Source of the DNA: Neobacillus cucumis
GTDB lineage: Bacteria > Bacillota > Bacilli > Bacillales_B > DSM-18226
DNA length: 64,000 nucleotides
Reading direction: 5' to 3'
NCBI RefSeq assembly: GCF_023715505.1
Contig: NZ_JAMBOH010000011.1
Coordinates: 143,525 to 207,524 of the forward strand
Below are positions 35,096 to 44,308 of the stretch, in pieces. The position numbers were made by a program, and so were the translations under genes. The notes beneath the pieces are model-generated. The model ran no database searches and was not told the origin of the DNA. It saw nothing but the letters and a program-made list of their open reading frames with translations. Numbering within the stretch: the first letter of the stretch is position 1; each line of letters opens with the position of its first letter.

Positions 35096-35932
35096 TTAAA
35101 CTCCCGAATAGGCTAAAAAGCCTCCATCCACCGGTACCGTGATCCCTGTGATAAACCCGGAATACTCTTCATCTAAAAGCCAGAGCATGGTCCCTATTAA
35201 ATCCTCCGGTTTCCCAAACCGTTTCATAGGGGTTCCGGTAATAATTTTTTTCGAACGTGCGGTATAGCTTCCATCCTCATTAAGCAGCAGGTTTTTATTT
35301 TGGTTTGTCAGGAAGAACCCCGGTGCAACCGCATTTACTCGTAAGCCCTTTTCGGCAAAATGAACCGCCATCCACATCGTAAAATTATTAATCGATGCTT
35401 TTGCTGCACTGTATGCAGGTACTTTTGTCATTGGAGCATAAGCACTCATTGATGAAAAATTGATAATCACCGGTGCCTTTGCCTCAAGCAAAGATTTTCC
35501 GAATACCTGACTGGCTAGAAAAGACCCAATAAAGTTACTGTCAAACACCTGAGAAAAACCCTTTGGATCTAATTCAAAAAATGACTGCCCGCTGCCGTTT
35601 TCTTCATAAGTCTCAGGACCGGTTATCGCGTCAGGGTGATTTCCTCCTGCACCATTAATCAAAATATCAACACTGCCAAACGATTCAAGGATGATTTCTC
35701 GAGCGTTCTCAAGGGATACCTTATCCAAAACGTTCGCTGCAATCGCTATGGCAGTTCCGCCGAACTGAACAATTTCATTCACTACCTTTTGTCCTTTTTC
35801 AGCTGTTCGATTTAAAATCGCTACTTTCACGCCATGGCGGGCAAGTTCACGCGCTATCTCTGAACATAAGACACCGCTTCCGCCTGTAATGACGGCCACC
35901 CTGCCAGTTAAATTTTCATGAATGGGGAGCAT
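35096..35932 (-). CDS. SDR-type D-mannonate oxidoreductase (UxuB/YjmF-like)
   Basis: 278-aa short-chain dehydrogenase: ITGGSGVLCSEIARELA (cofactor motif), NGAGG, catalytic SSMSAY and YSAAK, and a C-terminal GFITGITVPVDGGFLAYSGV. It is probably the D-fructuronate/D-mannonate oxidoreductase, because bacilli use an SDR (YjmF) beside uxuA. The start overlaps the uxuA 3' end by 25 bases, showing tight coupling. Fructuronate and mannonate are the intermediates between glucuronate and KDG. Confidence 0.87.
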   Translation of the reverse strand: MLPIHENLTGRVAVITGGSGVLCSEIARELARHGVKVAILNRTAEKGQKVVNEIVQFGGTAIAIAANVLDKVSLENAREIILESFGSVDILINGAGGNHPDAITGPETYEENGSGQSFFELDPKGFSQVFDSNFIGSFLASQVFGKSLLEAKAPVIINFSSMSAYAPMTKVPAYSAAKASINNFTMWMAVHFAEKGLRVNAVAPGFFLTNQNKNLLLNEDGSYTARSKKIITGTPMKRFGKPEDLIGTMLWLLDEEYSGFITGITVPVDGGFLAYSGV

Positions 35933-37008
35933 TGAAGTTCACCTGCTTCCTTTTGAGATTCGTAGGCATCCCATAAACCATGTAAATACATGATGCCTAA
36001 AGCACGGTCATACAGCCCATATCCCGGGCGGCAGACTTCACCCCAAATGTGGCGTCCATGGTCTGGTCTTACATAGCCCTGATAATTCTGTTTGTTCAAT
36101 TCTCCCACGACATCTTTAATATTAATAGAACCATCTTGTGTATAATGGGAGGTTTCTACAAAATCACCATTCTCATAGATTTTTACATTACGAATATGGG
36201 AGAATGGTGAGCGACTCGCGTACTTCTTGGCGATTTCCACCATATCATTGGCAGGATTGGCCCCCATTGATCCCGTACACAAGGTAAAACCGTTTGCCGG
36301 AGAATCGGAGATGCTAATCAGTTTTTCATAGCTTTGTTCCCCTGTAATGATTCTCGGCAATCCAAAAATGGACCATGGCGGATCATCCGGATGAATCGCC
36401 ATTTTTATGCCGGCCTCCTCCGCAACAGGGAGTATTTCCTCTAGGAAAAAGGCTAAGTTCCCCCATAGGGCTTCCTCATCTACTTCTTTATAAGTATCAA
36501 ACAATTCCGTAATTCGGGCAAGCTTTTCTGGTTCCCAGCCTGGAAGGGTCATGTCAGACGAGGCCGATACGGTCCGAATAAGCTCCTCTGGATCTAAATT
36601 ATCAACCTTCGCTTTTTCATAAAACAATGCCGTTGAACCATCTTCCAAAGGGTGAAACATTTCTGTCCGCGTCCAGTCAAAGACCGGCATAAAATTATAA
36701 CAAATGACTTTCACGCCAAACTCGCCAAGATTGCGAATCGTTTGCTTGTAATTTTCGATATACTTCATTCGGTACTTGTTACCTAGTTTAATAGATTCAT
36801 GGACATTGACACTCTCAACCACTTCTGTATGGAATCCAAACGATTGAATATAATTGACTTCCGCTTGAATTTCTTCTGTCTCCCATACTTCCCCAACTGG
36901 TTTGTGATGCAAAGCCCAGACAATCCCTTTGACTCCGGGAATTTGTTTCACTTGATCCAAGGAAACGGTATCATTATTTCGTCCATACCATCGAAATGTA
37001 ATATTCAT
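35908..37008 (-). CDS. uxuA: D-mannonate dehydratase
   Basis: 366-aa xylose-isomerase-like TIM barrel: MNITFRWYGRNNDTVSLDQVKQIPGVKGIVWALH in pieces at the N-terminus, MAIHPDDPPWSIFGLPRI and RPDHGRHIWGE, which carry the metal and catalytic residues. It dehydrates D-mannonate to 2-keto-3-deoxygluconate. GGCGGAGGTG precedes the ATG. The operon has no uxaC isomerase, KDG kinase or aldolase in the window; those must lie elsewhere. Confidence 0.95.
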   Translation of the reverse strand: MNITFRWYGRNNDTVSLDQVKQIPGVKGIVWALHHKPVGEVWETEEIQAEVNYIQSFGFHTEVVESVNVHESIKLGNKYRMKYIENYKQTIRNLGEFGVKVICYNFMPVFDWTRTEMFHPLEDGSTALFYEKAKVDNLDPEELIRTVSASSDMTLPGWEPEKLARITELFDTYKEVDEEALWGNLAFFLEEILPVAEEAGIKMAIHPDDPPWSIFGLPRIITGEQSYEKLISISDSPANGFTLCTGSMGANPANDMVEIAKKYASRSPFSHIRNVKIYENGDFVETSHYTQDGSINIKDVVGELNKQNYQGYVRPDHGRHIWGEVCRPGYGLYDRALGIMYLHGLWDAYESQKEAGELQCSPFMKI

Positions 37009-37023
37009 AACACACCTCCGCCT

Positions 37024-38043
37024 TTACTCAAACATAATAATTGCTTTCCTAACTAGGTCAGGATGTTCTTCGACAAACGTAAAAGCTTCCTGTACTTGTG
37101 CAAGAGGGAAGGTATGGGTTACCAGCCCATTATGACGAAGCTCTCCTTCGTTAAGCAGCTCTACTACTTTTGGAAATTGATAGGTTTGTAGTCTTGATCC
37201 AGTAACCGTTACTTCCTTCTTGGTAATAGGAAGCTGTGATATTGCGGCAGGCTGTTCATCAAAACCAAGAACGACCACATTTCCGGCAGCAGAAACGGCC
37301 TCAAGTGATAATGCAAACGTACTAGGCAGGCAAACTGCATCAATGACTTTGTTTGCTCCCTCCCCTTTCGTCCATTCGTGGACAGCCGTTAAAACCTCTT
37401 CCCGCCCGGCATTAACGACTACATCTGCACCATTATCCTTTGCAAAGGATAATCGCTCGTCACTCAAATCTGTGACCATCACCGTTGCACCATGGAATTT
37501 TGCCATCTTGAGAACACAAATACCAATCGGTCCGGCTCCTTGGATTAGAACGGTGTCGCCTTCTTCCACCTGTCCGCGAAAAACAGCCTGTGCGCCGATC
37601 GTGTAAGGTTCCGCTAAAACAATTTCTTCCCATGGGAGTTCAGCATTCACCTTATGCAATTGTTTTTCAGGAAGGACAAACCATTCCCGCATCCCGCCAT
37701 CTTCATGGACCCCAAATACCGTTAAGGATTGGCACACGTTAGGCTGTCCCTTGCGGCAGGCATAACATTCTCCGCAATAACGGATCGGCTCCACTACAAC
37801 ATGATCACCAACTTGCAGATTCGCAACCTCTGGTCCAACTTCGACCACTTCTCCTGCCACCTCATGGCCCACGACTCTCGGTAATGTCGCCAAAGGGTTG
37901 GTGCCATGGTAAATATGAAGATCAGAGCCGCAAATACCTACTCGTTTTACTTTAACCAAGACATCCTTCGGATTGACAATGTGCGGTTTTTCAACTTCTT
38001 GAATGGTCAGCTCATGTGGTTTACTTACTTGTACCGCTTTCAT
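37024..38043 (-). CDS. Zinc-type alcohol dehydrogenase of the hexuronate operon (YjmD-like)
   Basis: 339-aa medium-chain dehydrogenase. Catalytic zinc site [12 protein letters not shown] and [12 protein letters not shown]; structural zinc cluster [15 protein letters not shown]; Rossmann motif [21 protein letters not shown]. In B. subtilis yjmD precedes uxuA in the exu operon, as here, and relatives oxidise L-galactonate or similar aldonates. It is the first gene of the operon (GAAGGTGG ribosome site). An operator-like site and terminator of the divided gntR unit lie upstream. Confidence 0.88.
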   Translation of the reverse strand: MKAVQVSKPHELTIQEVEKPHIVNPKDVLVKVKRVGICGSDLHIYHGTNPLATLPRVVGHEVAGEVVEVGPEVANLQVGDHVVVEPIRYCGECYACRKGQPNVCQSLTVFGVHEDGGMREWFVLPEKQLHKVNAELPWEEIVLAEPYTIGAQAVFRGQVEEGDTVLIQGAGPIGICVLKMAKFHGATVMVTDLSDERLSFAKDNGADVVVNAGREEVLTAVHEWTKGEGANKVIDAVCLPSTFALSLEAVSAAGNVVVLGFDEQPAAISQLPITKKEVTVTGSRLQTYQFPKVVELLNEGELRHNGLVTHTFPLAQVQEAFTFVEEHPDLVRKAIIMFE

Positions 38044-38122
38044 TTTTGTCCACCTTCTTTATTAAAATTTATTTGTAACGATTGGGGGGACTAGGTCCTT
38101 CGTCCTCCTGCAAATTTACTGA

Positions 38123-38140
38123 ATACTAGTATACAAGTCA
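38123..38140. promoter_or_regulatory. GntR operator before the yjmD-uxuA operon
   Basis: ATACTAGTATACAAGTCA shares the TATACAAGTCA core and the ACTAGTAT block with the site upstream of the gntR gene at 38950-38974. It lies about 80 bp before the dehydrogenase start. Confidence 0.7.
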
Positions 38141-38152
38141 AGCTATAAAAAT

Positions 38153-38194
38153 AAGTACGTTTATTTTTCATGATTCTGTTGATTAAACGTACTT
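38153..38194 (-). terminator. Hairpin downstream of the gntR gene
   Basis: AAGTACGTTTA and TAAACGTACTT, an 11-bp perfect stem with a 20-base loop, then TTATTTTTA on the minus strand, 15 bases after the gntR stop. Confidence 0.65.
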
Positions 38195-38208
38195 ACTATT
38201 ATCCTGTT

Positions 38209-38910
38209 TTAGTCTTTGAAAAAATGAGGATATTTTTCAATAAGTGTCTGCGTACTATCCTCCAGCCAACGGATATGGCTGGTTAACAGTTCTTCCGTCT
38301 TCCTGGCATCATTCGATAAAATCGCTTCAAAGATCGACTCATGCTCATTGACCAGCCGTATAAAGTGTTTGGTCTCTTGTAATTCCAAATATCTAAGGCG
38401 ATTTAGATGGCCCCTCATTTGATTGATAATGGAAATTAACGTGGCATTGCCCATGCTTTCGAGTATGGTATAGTGAAATTGTTCATCGAGTTGCAGAAAG
38501 AGGTCGAAATTATGATCTTCCGCCATTTTCTTTTGGTTTTCTAGAATATCGACGATTTGCTTATGAAGGGTTTGGTAAATAGGATTATTTTGATCCCACT
38601 TTTTCGCCACTTCCTTAAATGCACTCACTTCCAAGCTCACTCTGACAAAACGAGCCTCATCAATTTTCTTTTTTGATAGGTAAGCAATTCGATTCCCGCG
38701 CTGAGGTTGGACTTCAATTAGTTCTTCTGCCAATAACCGTCTAAAGGCTTCTCGTATCGGTGTTCGGCTTACCCCTAATTGATTTCCTAATTCCGCTTCA
38801 AAAACCTGCTGCCCTGGTTCAAATTGCAAAGTGACGATAGCATCCCTTATGACCTGATAGGCATGATTGGATAATGTCTCTCTTCCTGATGATATATTTT
38901 GTAAGTTCAT
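38209..38910 (-). CDS. GntR/FadR-family regulator of the hexuronate operon (UxuR/ExuR-like)
   Basis: 233-aa regulator. N-terminal winged helix (FEAELGNQLGVSRTPIREAFRRLLAEELIEVQPQRGN in pieces, about 38-75) and an all-helical FCD effector domain with metal-ligand type motifs (EQFHYTILESMGNATL; VNEHESIFEAILSND). The ATG has GGTGGG upstream. It is encoded just upstream of yjmD-uxuA-uxuB-MFS in the same direction. The operators at 38950-38974 and 38123-38140 suggest it represses itself and the catabolic genes. Confidence 0.9.
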   Translation of the reverse strand: MNLQNISSGRETLSNHAYQVIRDAIVTLQFEPGQQVFEAELGNQLGVSRTPIREAFRRLLAEELIEVQPQRGNRIAYLSKKKIDEARFVRVSLEVSAFKEVAKKWDQNNPIYQTLHKQIVDILENQKKMAEDHNFDLFLQLDEQFHYTILESMGNATLISIINQMRGHLNRLRYLELQETKHFIRLVNEHESIFEAILSNDARKTEELLTSHIRWLEDSTQTLIEKYPHFFKD

Positions 38911-38949
38911 GTCCCACCCAACCTTTTATGTAACCGCTTTATAATGATT

Positions 38950-38974
38950 ATACTAGTATCTTGTATACAAGTCA
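38950..38974. promoter_or_regulatory. GntR operator upstream of its own gene
   Basis: Contains the perfect palindrome CTTGTATACAAG (38960-38971), preceded by ATACTAGTAT and followed by TCAA. It is 40 bp upstream of the gntR start. The palindrome half TATACAAGTCA recurs at 38130-38140. Confidence 0.75.
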
Positions 38975-39072
38975 ACAGCCTATTTATTGTATATATATAT
39001 TAAAATGACATTCTAATCTATTATATCAGAGGTTATGAACCCTTCTTATCTATGGTACTCTTTTTTCCCCTT

Positions 39073-39642
39073 GTTCGGTCGTTCTATAGTGTGCATTGTC
39101 TACCCTAAGAGCTCTTTTTTTTCCTGTTCGGTCGTCTATAGCATCTATTAACTACCCTAGCAGCTCTTTTCATCCCTGCTCGGTCGTCTATAGCATCTAT
39201 TGGCTACCCTAGAAGCTCTTTTTTTCCCTGCTCGGTCGTCTATAGCATCTATTGGCTACCCTAGTGGCTCCTTTTTTCCCTGCTCGGTGGTTCTATAGCA
39301 CCTATTGACTACCCTAGCGGCTCTTTTTTCCCTGCTCGGTCGTCTATAGCATCTATTGGCTACCCTAGCGGCTCTTTTTTCCCTGCTCGGTCGTCTATAG
39401 CATCTATTGACTACCCTAGTGGCTCTTTTTTCCCCGGCTCGGTCGTCTATAGCATCTATTGACTACCCTGGAGACTCTTTTTTCCTCTACTCGGTCGTCT
39501 ATAGCATCTATTGGCTACCCTAGTGGCTCTTTTTTTTCCTGCTCAGTCGTCTATAGCATCTCTTGTCTACCCTGCGAGCTCTTTTTTCCTCTGCTCGGTC
39601 GTTTATAGCATCTATTGGCTACCCTAGTGGCTCTTTTTCTCT
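39073..39642. repeat. Tandem array, about 11 copies of a 51-54-bp unit
   Basis: Unit begins GCTCGGTCGTCTATAGCATC, continues TATTGGCTACCCTAGCGGCTC and ends in a T6-8 run plus CCCT. Eleven imperfect copies follow head to tail; variation is concentrated after CCCTAG and in the length of the T run. There is no spacer diversity, so it is not CRISPR. The reading frame is not kept between units, so it is not coding. A related array with a 52-bp unit lies at 63.70-63.87 kb. Confidence 0.92.
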
Positions 39643-39645
39643 AGC

Positions 39646-39678
39646 CCTAAAGTCAATGCTGTCCATTAACTTTAGGGG
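39646..39678. terminator. Hairpin between array and membrane gene
   Basis: CCCTAAAGT and ACTTTAGGGG stems with a 15-base loop; it could end transcription of the 39784-40222 gene. Confidence 0.4.
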
Positions 39679-39783
39679 CGTAGGTTTGAGGGCGCTCTCC
39701 TTCTGCTCCTGGGTTGATTCCAACTTCCTAACAGAAATAGCTGCCGCCGGAGAAGTTCTAAGACTAAATTGACCTACATTTTA

Positions 39784-40222
39784 TCAACTTACGATGAAAG
39801 GTAGTAAAAAGGCAAATACGATAAAATACAAAGGAATCGAGATAAAGAAACTCCAGCCATGGGGTTTCATATAACCTACGCTCTTCAATTAAAGTTGATA
39901 TGATGGTGAAAATAATGGTTAGTTTCCACTTATTTGACTTCTCTAAGTAATTTAAATAAATAACGGCCATAGAGGACGGTATTAAGCTGTAACTCAAAAA
40001 CTCACCGATTCCCGTGATTTTCGGGTGCCCGAAATCCACAAGATCTAACATTTTCCCTAATAACGAATCCGAAATCCAAGCAAAATAACCAACGATCCCA
40101 AAAGTAACATAAAACTCTCTCCAGCCAATCTCTTTCTTGGGCATAAAAAGAGCATATATAAATACTAGCAGCGAGAGTAGGATCGGCAGCCAGCTTCCCT
40201 GAGCATGTAAATCAAAATTCAA
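39784..40222 (-). pseudogene. CBO0543-like membrane protein, frameshifted near its 3' end
   Basis: Small multi-TM protein (WLPILLSLLVFIYALFMPKKEIGWREFYVTFGIVGYF in pieces; FGHPKITGIGEFLSYSLIPSSM). Start TTG 40222 with GAGGGGAG nine bases upstream. From about 39880 the original frame reads ERRLYETPWLEFLYL, which is not membrane-like. The next frame reads VGYMKPHGWSFFISIPLYFI then VFAFLLPFIVS and a stop at 39784, a natural last TM helix. A small deletion therefore broke the gene close to its end. Family name is by general resemblance. Confidence 0.7.
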
Positions 40223-40491
40223 TTCAAAAAACTCCCCTCATACTGTAATATTCCCTAATTAATGGTAAGTATTTCAAACCTCAAACTACCATAAAAAAGG
40301 CCCTTTCTATGATAAGAGAAGAACCTTTTAAAAAATTCACAACTTCTAGAACGGAAATCAAGAAATATTTTGTTCGTCTGATAAACAAATTATTGGATCT
40401 TGTGCTATAATTTTTCAGATTAGTTATTTAGCATTTTTCATCACTAGAATTCATACCTTTAAAAAAAGTCTTTACTAATTAGGAGGAAATT
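40223..40491. other. Intergenic stretch with AT-rich promoter region
   Basis: No gene seen. A weak AAAAAAGG...CCTTTT hairpin lies near 40292-40332. The remainder should hold the promoters of the divergent flanking genes. Confidence 0.35.
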
Positions 40492-41208
40492 ATGGAGATA
40501 GGTTTTCTATCCGTTCTAGCTTTAGGATTTGTTCTCGGAATCAAGCATGCTATCGAGCCGGATCATGTTATCGCTGTTTCTACCATTGCCAGCCAAAGTA
40601 AAAAATTATTCAAATCCACTCTAGCAGGCGTTTTCTGGGGAATTGGCCATACAGCGACATTATTTATTATTGGAATAATCCTCATTTTAATGAAGGGGGA
40701 AATACCAGAAAAATGGGCGATGTCATTAGAATTTTTAGTAGGAATCATGCTTGTCTATCTTGGTTTAACCACTGTACTTTCTTTTAGAAATATCCACATT
40801 CACCAGCATGAACATGACGGGGACGAGCATAAACACCTCCACTCCCATTCTCATAACGGGCAGCATCAGCATAACCACCAACATCAAAATGTTTCATACC
40901 TGAAATCCTTGTTTATTGGTTTAGTCCATGGTTTAGCCGGCAGCGGCGCAATGGTCTTACTAACGATGAGTACAGTCAAAAGTGTTTGGGAGGCGGCTGT
41001 TTATATCTTAATATTTGGTGTTGGAACCATTTTGGGTATGCTTTTCTTTACAACCATTATTGGGATTCCTTTCGTTTTTAGTGCCAAAAAACGCGTGCTA
41101 AATCAAACCCTTACCCGGCTGACAGGTGTCATTAGCATCGCTTTTGGGATGTATTACATGTACAACTTAGCGATAACCGAAGGATTATATAAACTTTGGT
41201 TACAATAG
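40492..41208 (+). CDS. UreH-type nickel/cobalt permease with His-rich loop
   Basis: 238-aa membrane protein, six TM helices. TM1 signature LGIKHAIEPDHVIAVSTI holds the H-x4-DH metal site of nickel/cobalt transporters, followed by GVFWGIGHTATLF and later GLVHGLAGSGAMVLLTM. A cytosolic loop (about 100-130) contains some 15 histidines (HEHDGDEHKHLHSHSHNGQH and more), typical for metal capture. Relatives are the UreH proteins of Bacillus urease clusters, but no urease gene is in the window. Ribosome site TTAGGAGG. Confidence 0.88.
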   Translation: MEIGFLSVLALGFVLGIKHAIEPDHVIAVSTIASQSKKLFKSTLAGVFWGIGHTATLFIIGIILILMKGEIPEKWAMSLEFLVGIMLVYLGLTTVLSFRNIHIHQHEHDGDEHKHLHSHSHNGQHQHNHQHQNVSYLKSLFIGLVHGLAGSGAMVLLTMSTVKSVWEAAVYILIFGVGTILGMLFFTTIIGIPFVFSAKKRVLNQTLTRLTGVISIAFGMYYMYNLAITEGLYKLWLQ

Positions 41209-41251
41209 CAAAACTAATTAAACGTTTGATTAAACTCGTTAATTCCTAATT

Positions 41252-41299
41252 TTTTAAAAAAGTCCTTTTCCTTTTGTATCGGAGGAGGGCTTTTTTAAT
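41252..41299 (+). terminator. Terminator of the UreH-like gene
   Basis: AAAAAGTCCTTTTCC against GGAGGAGGGCTTTTTT, imperfect stem with a short loop and T run. Confidence 0.6.
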
Positions 41300-41623
41300 A
41301 TATTTCACAAAACCTTAAATGGCAGCCTGCTCCCCATCCAACGCTATAATGAATCAGCGTCTCCGTACTCAATATAATCCTTTTTACTGCGCAGATAGAA
41401 AGAGAAGCACCAACCCTGTCTGGCGGTGCACTCTCCTTTCACTTCTGCTGCATTTGGTTATCCGTTTCCTTGTTGTCGGGCTAACGATCTTTTGTAATTT
41501 CTTGTTCCATTTCCCTAGAAAACTCATTTAACATCCCAATCGGATCTTTAATCCCAGCTAGTAATCCGTGTGGTTTTCCCCATTGTCATTGTTTTTAGTC
41601 TTTTAAAAAAAACTTAGTGAAAA
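41300..41623. other. Intergenic stretch, probable gene remnant
   Basis: No intact gene. On the minus strand about 41515-41580 reads PHGLLAGIKDPIGMLNEFSR then EMEQEITKDR before a TAG, a protein-like run without start or recognised family. The plus-strand open frame here has no ribosome site and unnatural composition. Confidence 0.35.
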
Positions 41624-41650
41624 GGAAGCATAAGAACCGTCCCCGCGCTC
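41624..41650. repeat. REP-family element, copy 5
   Basis: GGAAGCATAAGAACCGTCCC then CGCGCTC; single inverted-orientation copy of the family, about 45 bp upstream of the Rex site. Confidence 0.75.
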
Positions 41651-41695
41651 TTTGTAAAGGTTTTCAACGAAAGATTCATATTAATGTCATATTTA

Positions 41696-41713
41696 TTGTG
41701 AAAAACTTCACAA
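41696..41713. promoter_or_regulatory. Rex operator upstream of ldh
   Basis: TTGTGAAAAACTTCACAA: perfect seven-base arms TTGTGAA / TTCACAA around AAAC, matching the Rex consensus TTGTGAAATATTTCACAA. Rex releases DNA at high NADH, so ldh should be induced under low oxygen. The start codon lies about 100 bp downstream. Confidence 0.92.
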
Positions 41714-41798
41714 TCTAGTGATATACTAACATAGTCAAGTTATTTATGAATCATTACATCAAGAATATAGCTTATATCATTTTATTCATTTCATATAA

Positions 41799-42761
<963 letters not shown>

Positions 42762-42779
42762 AAAGAACCTTTGCCAGAG

Positions 42780-44033
42780 ATGGAATCTCTAATGAAAGCA
42801 GATGAAAATATGAATACGATCAATCATACCAAAAAAGGTTATTTTATGATGGCGGTATTATGGCTTGCCTATGTAACCTTTGCCATGAACTGGGTGGCGG
42901 GTTCTTCCTTGACACCGCAAATAACGGAAACGTTTTTCGGTGGGCAGGTCGATCCGATTATTTCTCAATTAGTGAACTATTCGATTACGACTGCGCGTGT
43001 ATTTGCCAACATTTTAGCAGCAATGGTACTGATGAAATTAGGACCAAGAAAAGCAGCAGGCACGGCGATTGGCCTGTTAATGATGGGGCTTGTCGCGATT
43101 TATCTGCCTAATTATTGGGCCTATACAGTCGCTCGGATGGTCATGGCCGTAGGTGGCTCGATGGTGATTGTCTACATGAACCCAATCGTTGCCCACTATG
43201 TAAAAAATTCAAAAACAAAGCTGCGCATTAATGCCGCCAATACGGTCGCCTATAATGCCGGTGCCTTTATTGTCGCTGTCTTATTCACGGTTTTTGCCAA
43301 GCAAATGGTAGCCAATTGGCGCGTAACGTTAACGTTTTTTGCCTCTTTAACGATTCTTTTCTTTATCGGCTGGCTTTGGAAAGCGGAGAACTTTACGACG
43401 AAGGAAACAGGTAAAAAAACAGAAAAGTATGGTTACAAAGATGCGCTCAAGGATGGATTTCTCTGGCGCTATGGCCTGGCGTTTGCTTCCTTTTTAACTC
43501 TGTATGTCTTATCGCTCGTGAGCTTTAAAGCGATTTTTGACCAATATACATTGTTAAATGGCTCAGTGACGAACCTGTTAATTTCAGGATTTGGTATTCT
43601 CGGTACATTTGCCGGGATTACCATCGGGAATAAAGGAGTTCCGCGGAAGCCAACCCTTCTGTTCTCAGGAATTGTCATGGTAGGAACGTTTGCCCTTGGG
43701 ATTGTTTTCGCTAATAAACTTCCGCTCCTATCATATACGCTTATTTCCATTTCTGGATTTGCGATGTATATCCAGTACCCAATCTTTTTGAATCTCCCTC
43801 ATGAATTAAAAGGGATGACACCACAAAGATTGACAATTATGTTCGGATTATTTTGGGCCATTGCCTACGCCGGTCAAACCATCGCAACCATTATTTGGAG
43901 CTTTATCCTAGGCTCTTCCGGATACACACCAGCCATGATCTTCTTCATCGCTGCCTCCAGCTTATACATCTTCCTAGTGGCAACCTTCCCGGAAACAAGA
44001 CAGAAGGAAGCAGCCGCAAGGAAAGCAGCATAA
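42780..44033 (+). CDS. MFS transporter downstream of ldh
   Basis: About 417 aa, 12 TM helices: MAVLWLAYVTFAMNWVAGSSLTPQI, MVLMKLGPRKAAGTAIG, ARMVMAVGGSMVIVYMNPIVAHY. The arrangement is most like CynX/NimT or nitrate-type MFS porters. The start is uncertain: ATG at 42780, 42795 or 42813, or TTG 42771, and none has a strong ribosome site, which suggests translational coupling to ldh. Lactate or another fermentation product is a reasonable guess for substrate given the operon. The stop is three bases from a REPIN. Confidence 0.8.
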   Translation: MESLMKADENMNTINHTKKGYFMMAVLWLAYVTFAMNWVAGSSLTPQITETFFGGQVDPIISQLVNYSITTARVFANILAAMVLMKLGPRKAAGTAIGLLMMGLVAIYLPNYWAYTVARMVMAVGGSMVIVYMNPIVAHYVKNSKTKLRINAANTVAYNAGAFIVAVLFTVFAKQMVANWRVTLTFFASLTILFFIGWLWKAENFTTKETGKKTEKYGYKDALKDGFLWRYGLAFASFLTLYVLSLVSFKAIFDQYTLLNGSVTNLLISGFGILGTFAGITIGNKGVPRKPTLLFSGIVMVGTFALGIVFANKLPLLSYTLISISGFAMYIQYPIFLNLPHELKGMTPQRLTIMFGLFWAIAYAGQTIATIIWSFILGSSGYTPAMIFFIAASSLYIFLVATFPETRQKEAAARKAA

Positions 44034-44036
44034 GTT

Positions 44037-44182
44037 GGGAGCATGGGGACGGTTCTTGTGCTCCCATTTTAGGATATTTGCCGAAGCAATAAAAGATAAT
44101 AACTAACTAGTAACCCCCCTTCGCCTGATTAGCGAAAGGGGTTTTTCTTCTGCAGGAAGCAAGAGAACCGTCCCCTTGCTTC
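44037..44182. repeat. REPIN A: inverted REP pair with internal hairpin
   Basis: 146-bp element: GGGAGCATGGGGACGGTTCT at the left and AGAACCGTCCCCTTGCTTC at the right in inverted orientation. Between them lies a terminator-like hairpin (CCCCTTCGC / GCGAAAGGGG, about 44116-44141, then TTTTT). Nearly the same element recurs at 51946-52097. It sits directly behind the MFS stop and may serve as its terminator. Confidence 0.9.
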
Positions 44183-44308
44183 TACCTAAGGACAATTTAT
44201 GTACTCCAATATCTCCAATCAAAATCGTAAAAATACCAGCCAATCAGTGAACGTAGAAAAGGGTATCCCCTTAAAATTTGGGAAACCCTATCCTTAAATA
44301 ACATTTGC

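Noticed and set aside
39073..39642. CRISPR array
   Set aside because: Units are similar along their full 51-54 bp with no unique spacers, the copies differ by scattered substitutions, and no cas gene is near.
41319..41531. 70-aa plus-strand ORF
   Set aside because: No ribosome site, Cys/Arg/Pro-rich unnatural composition, and a protein-like fragment reads on the opposite strand.
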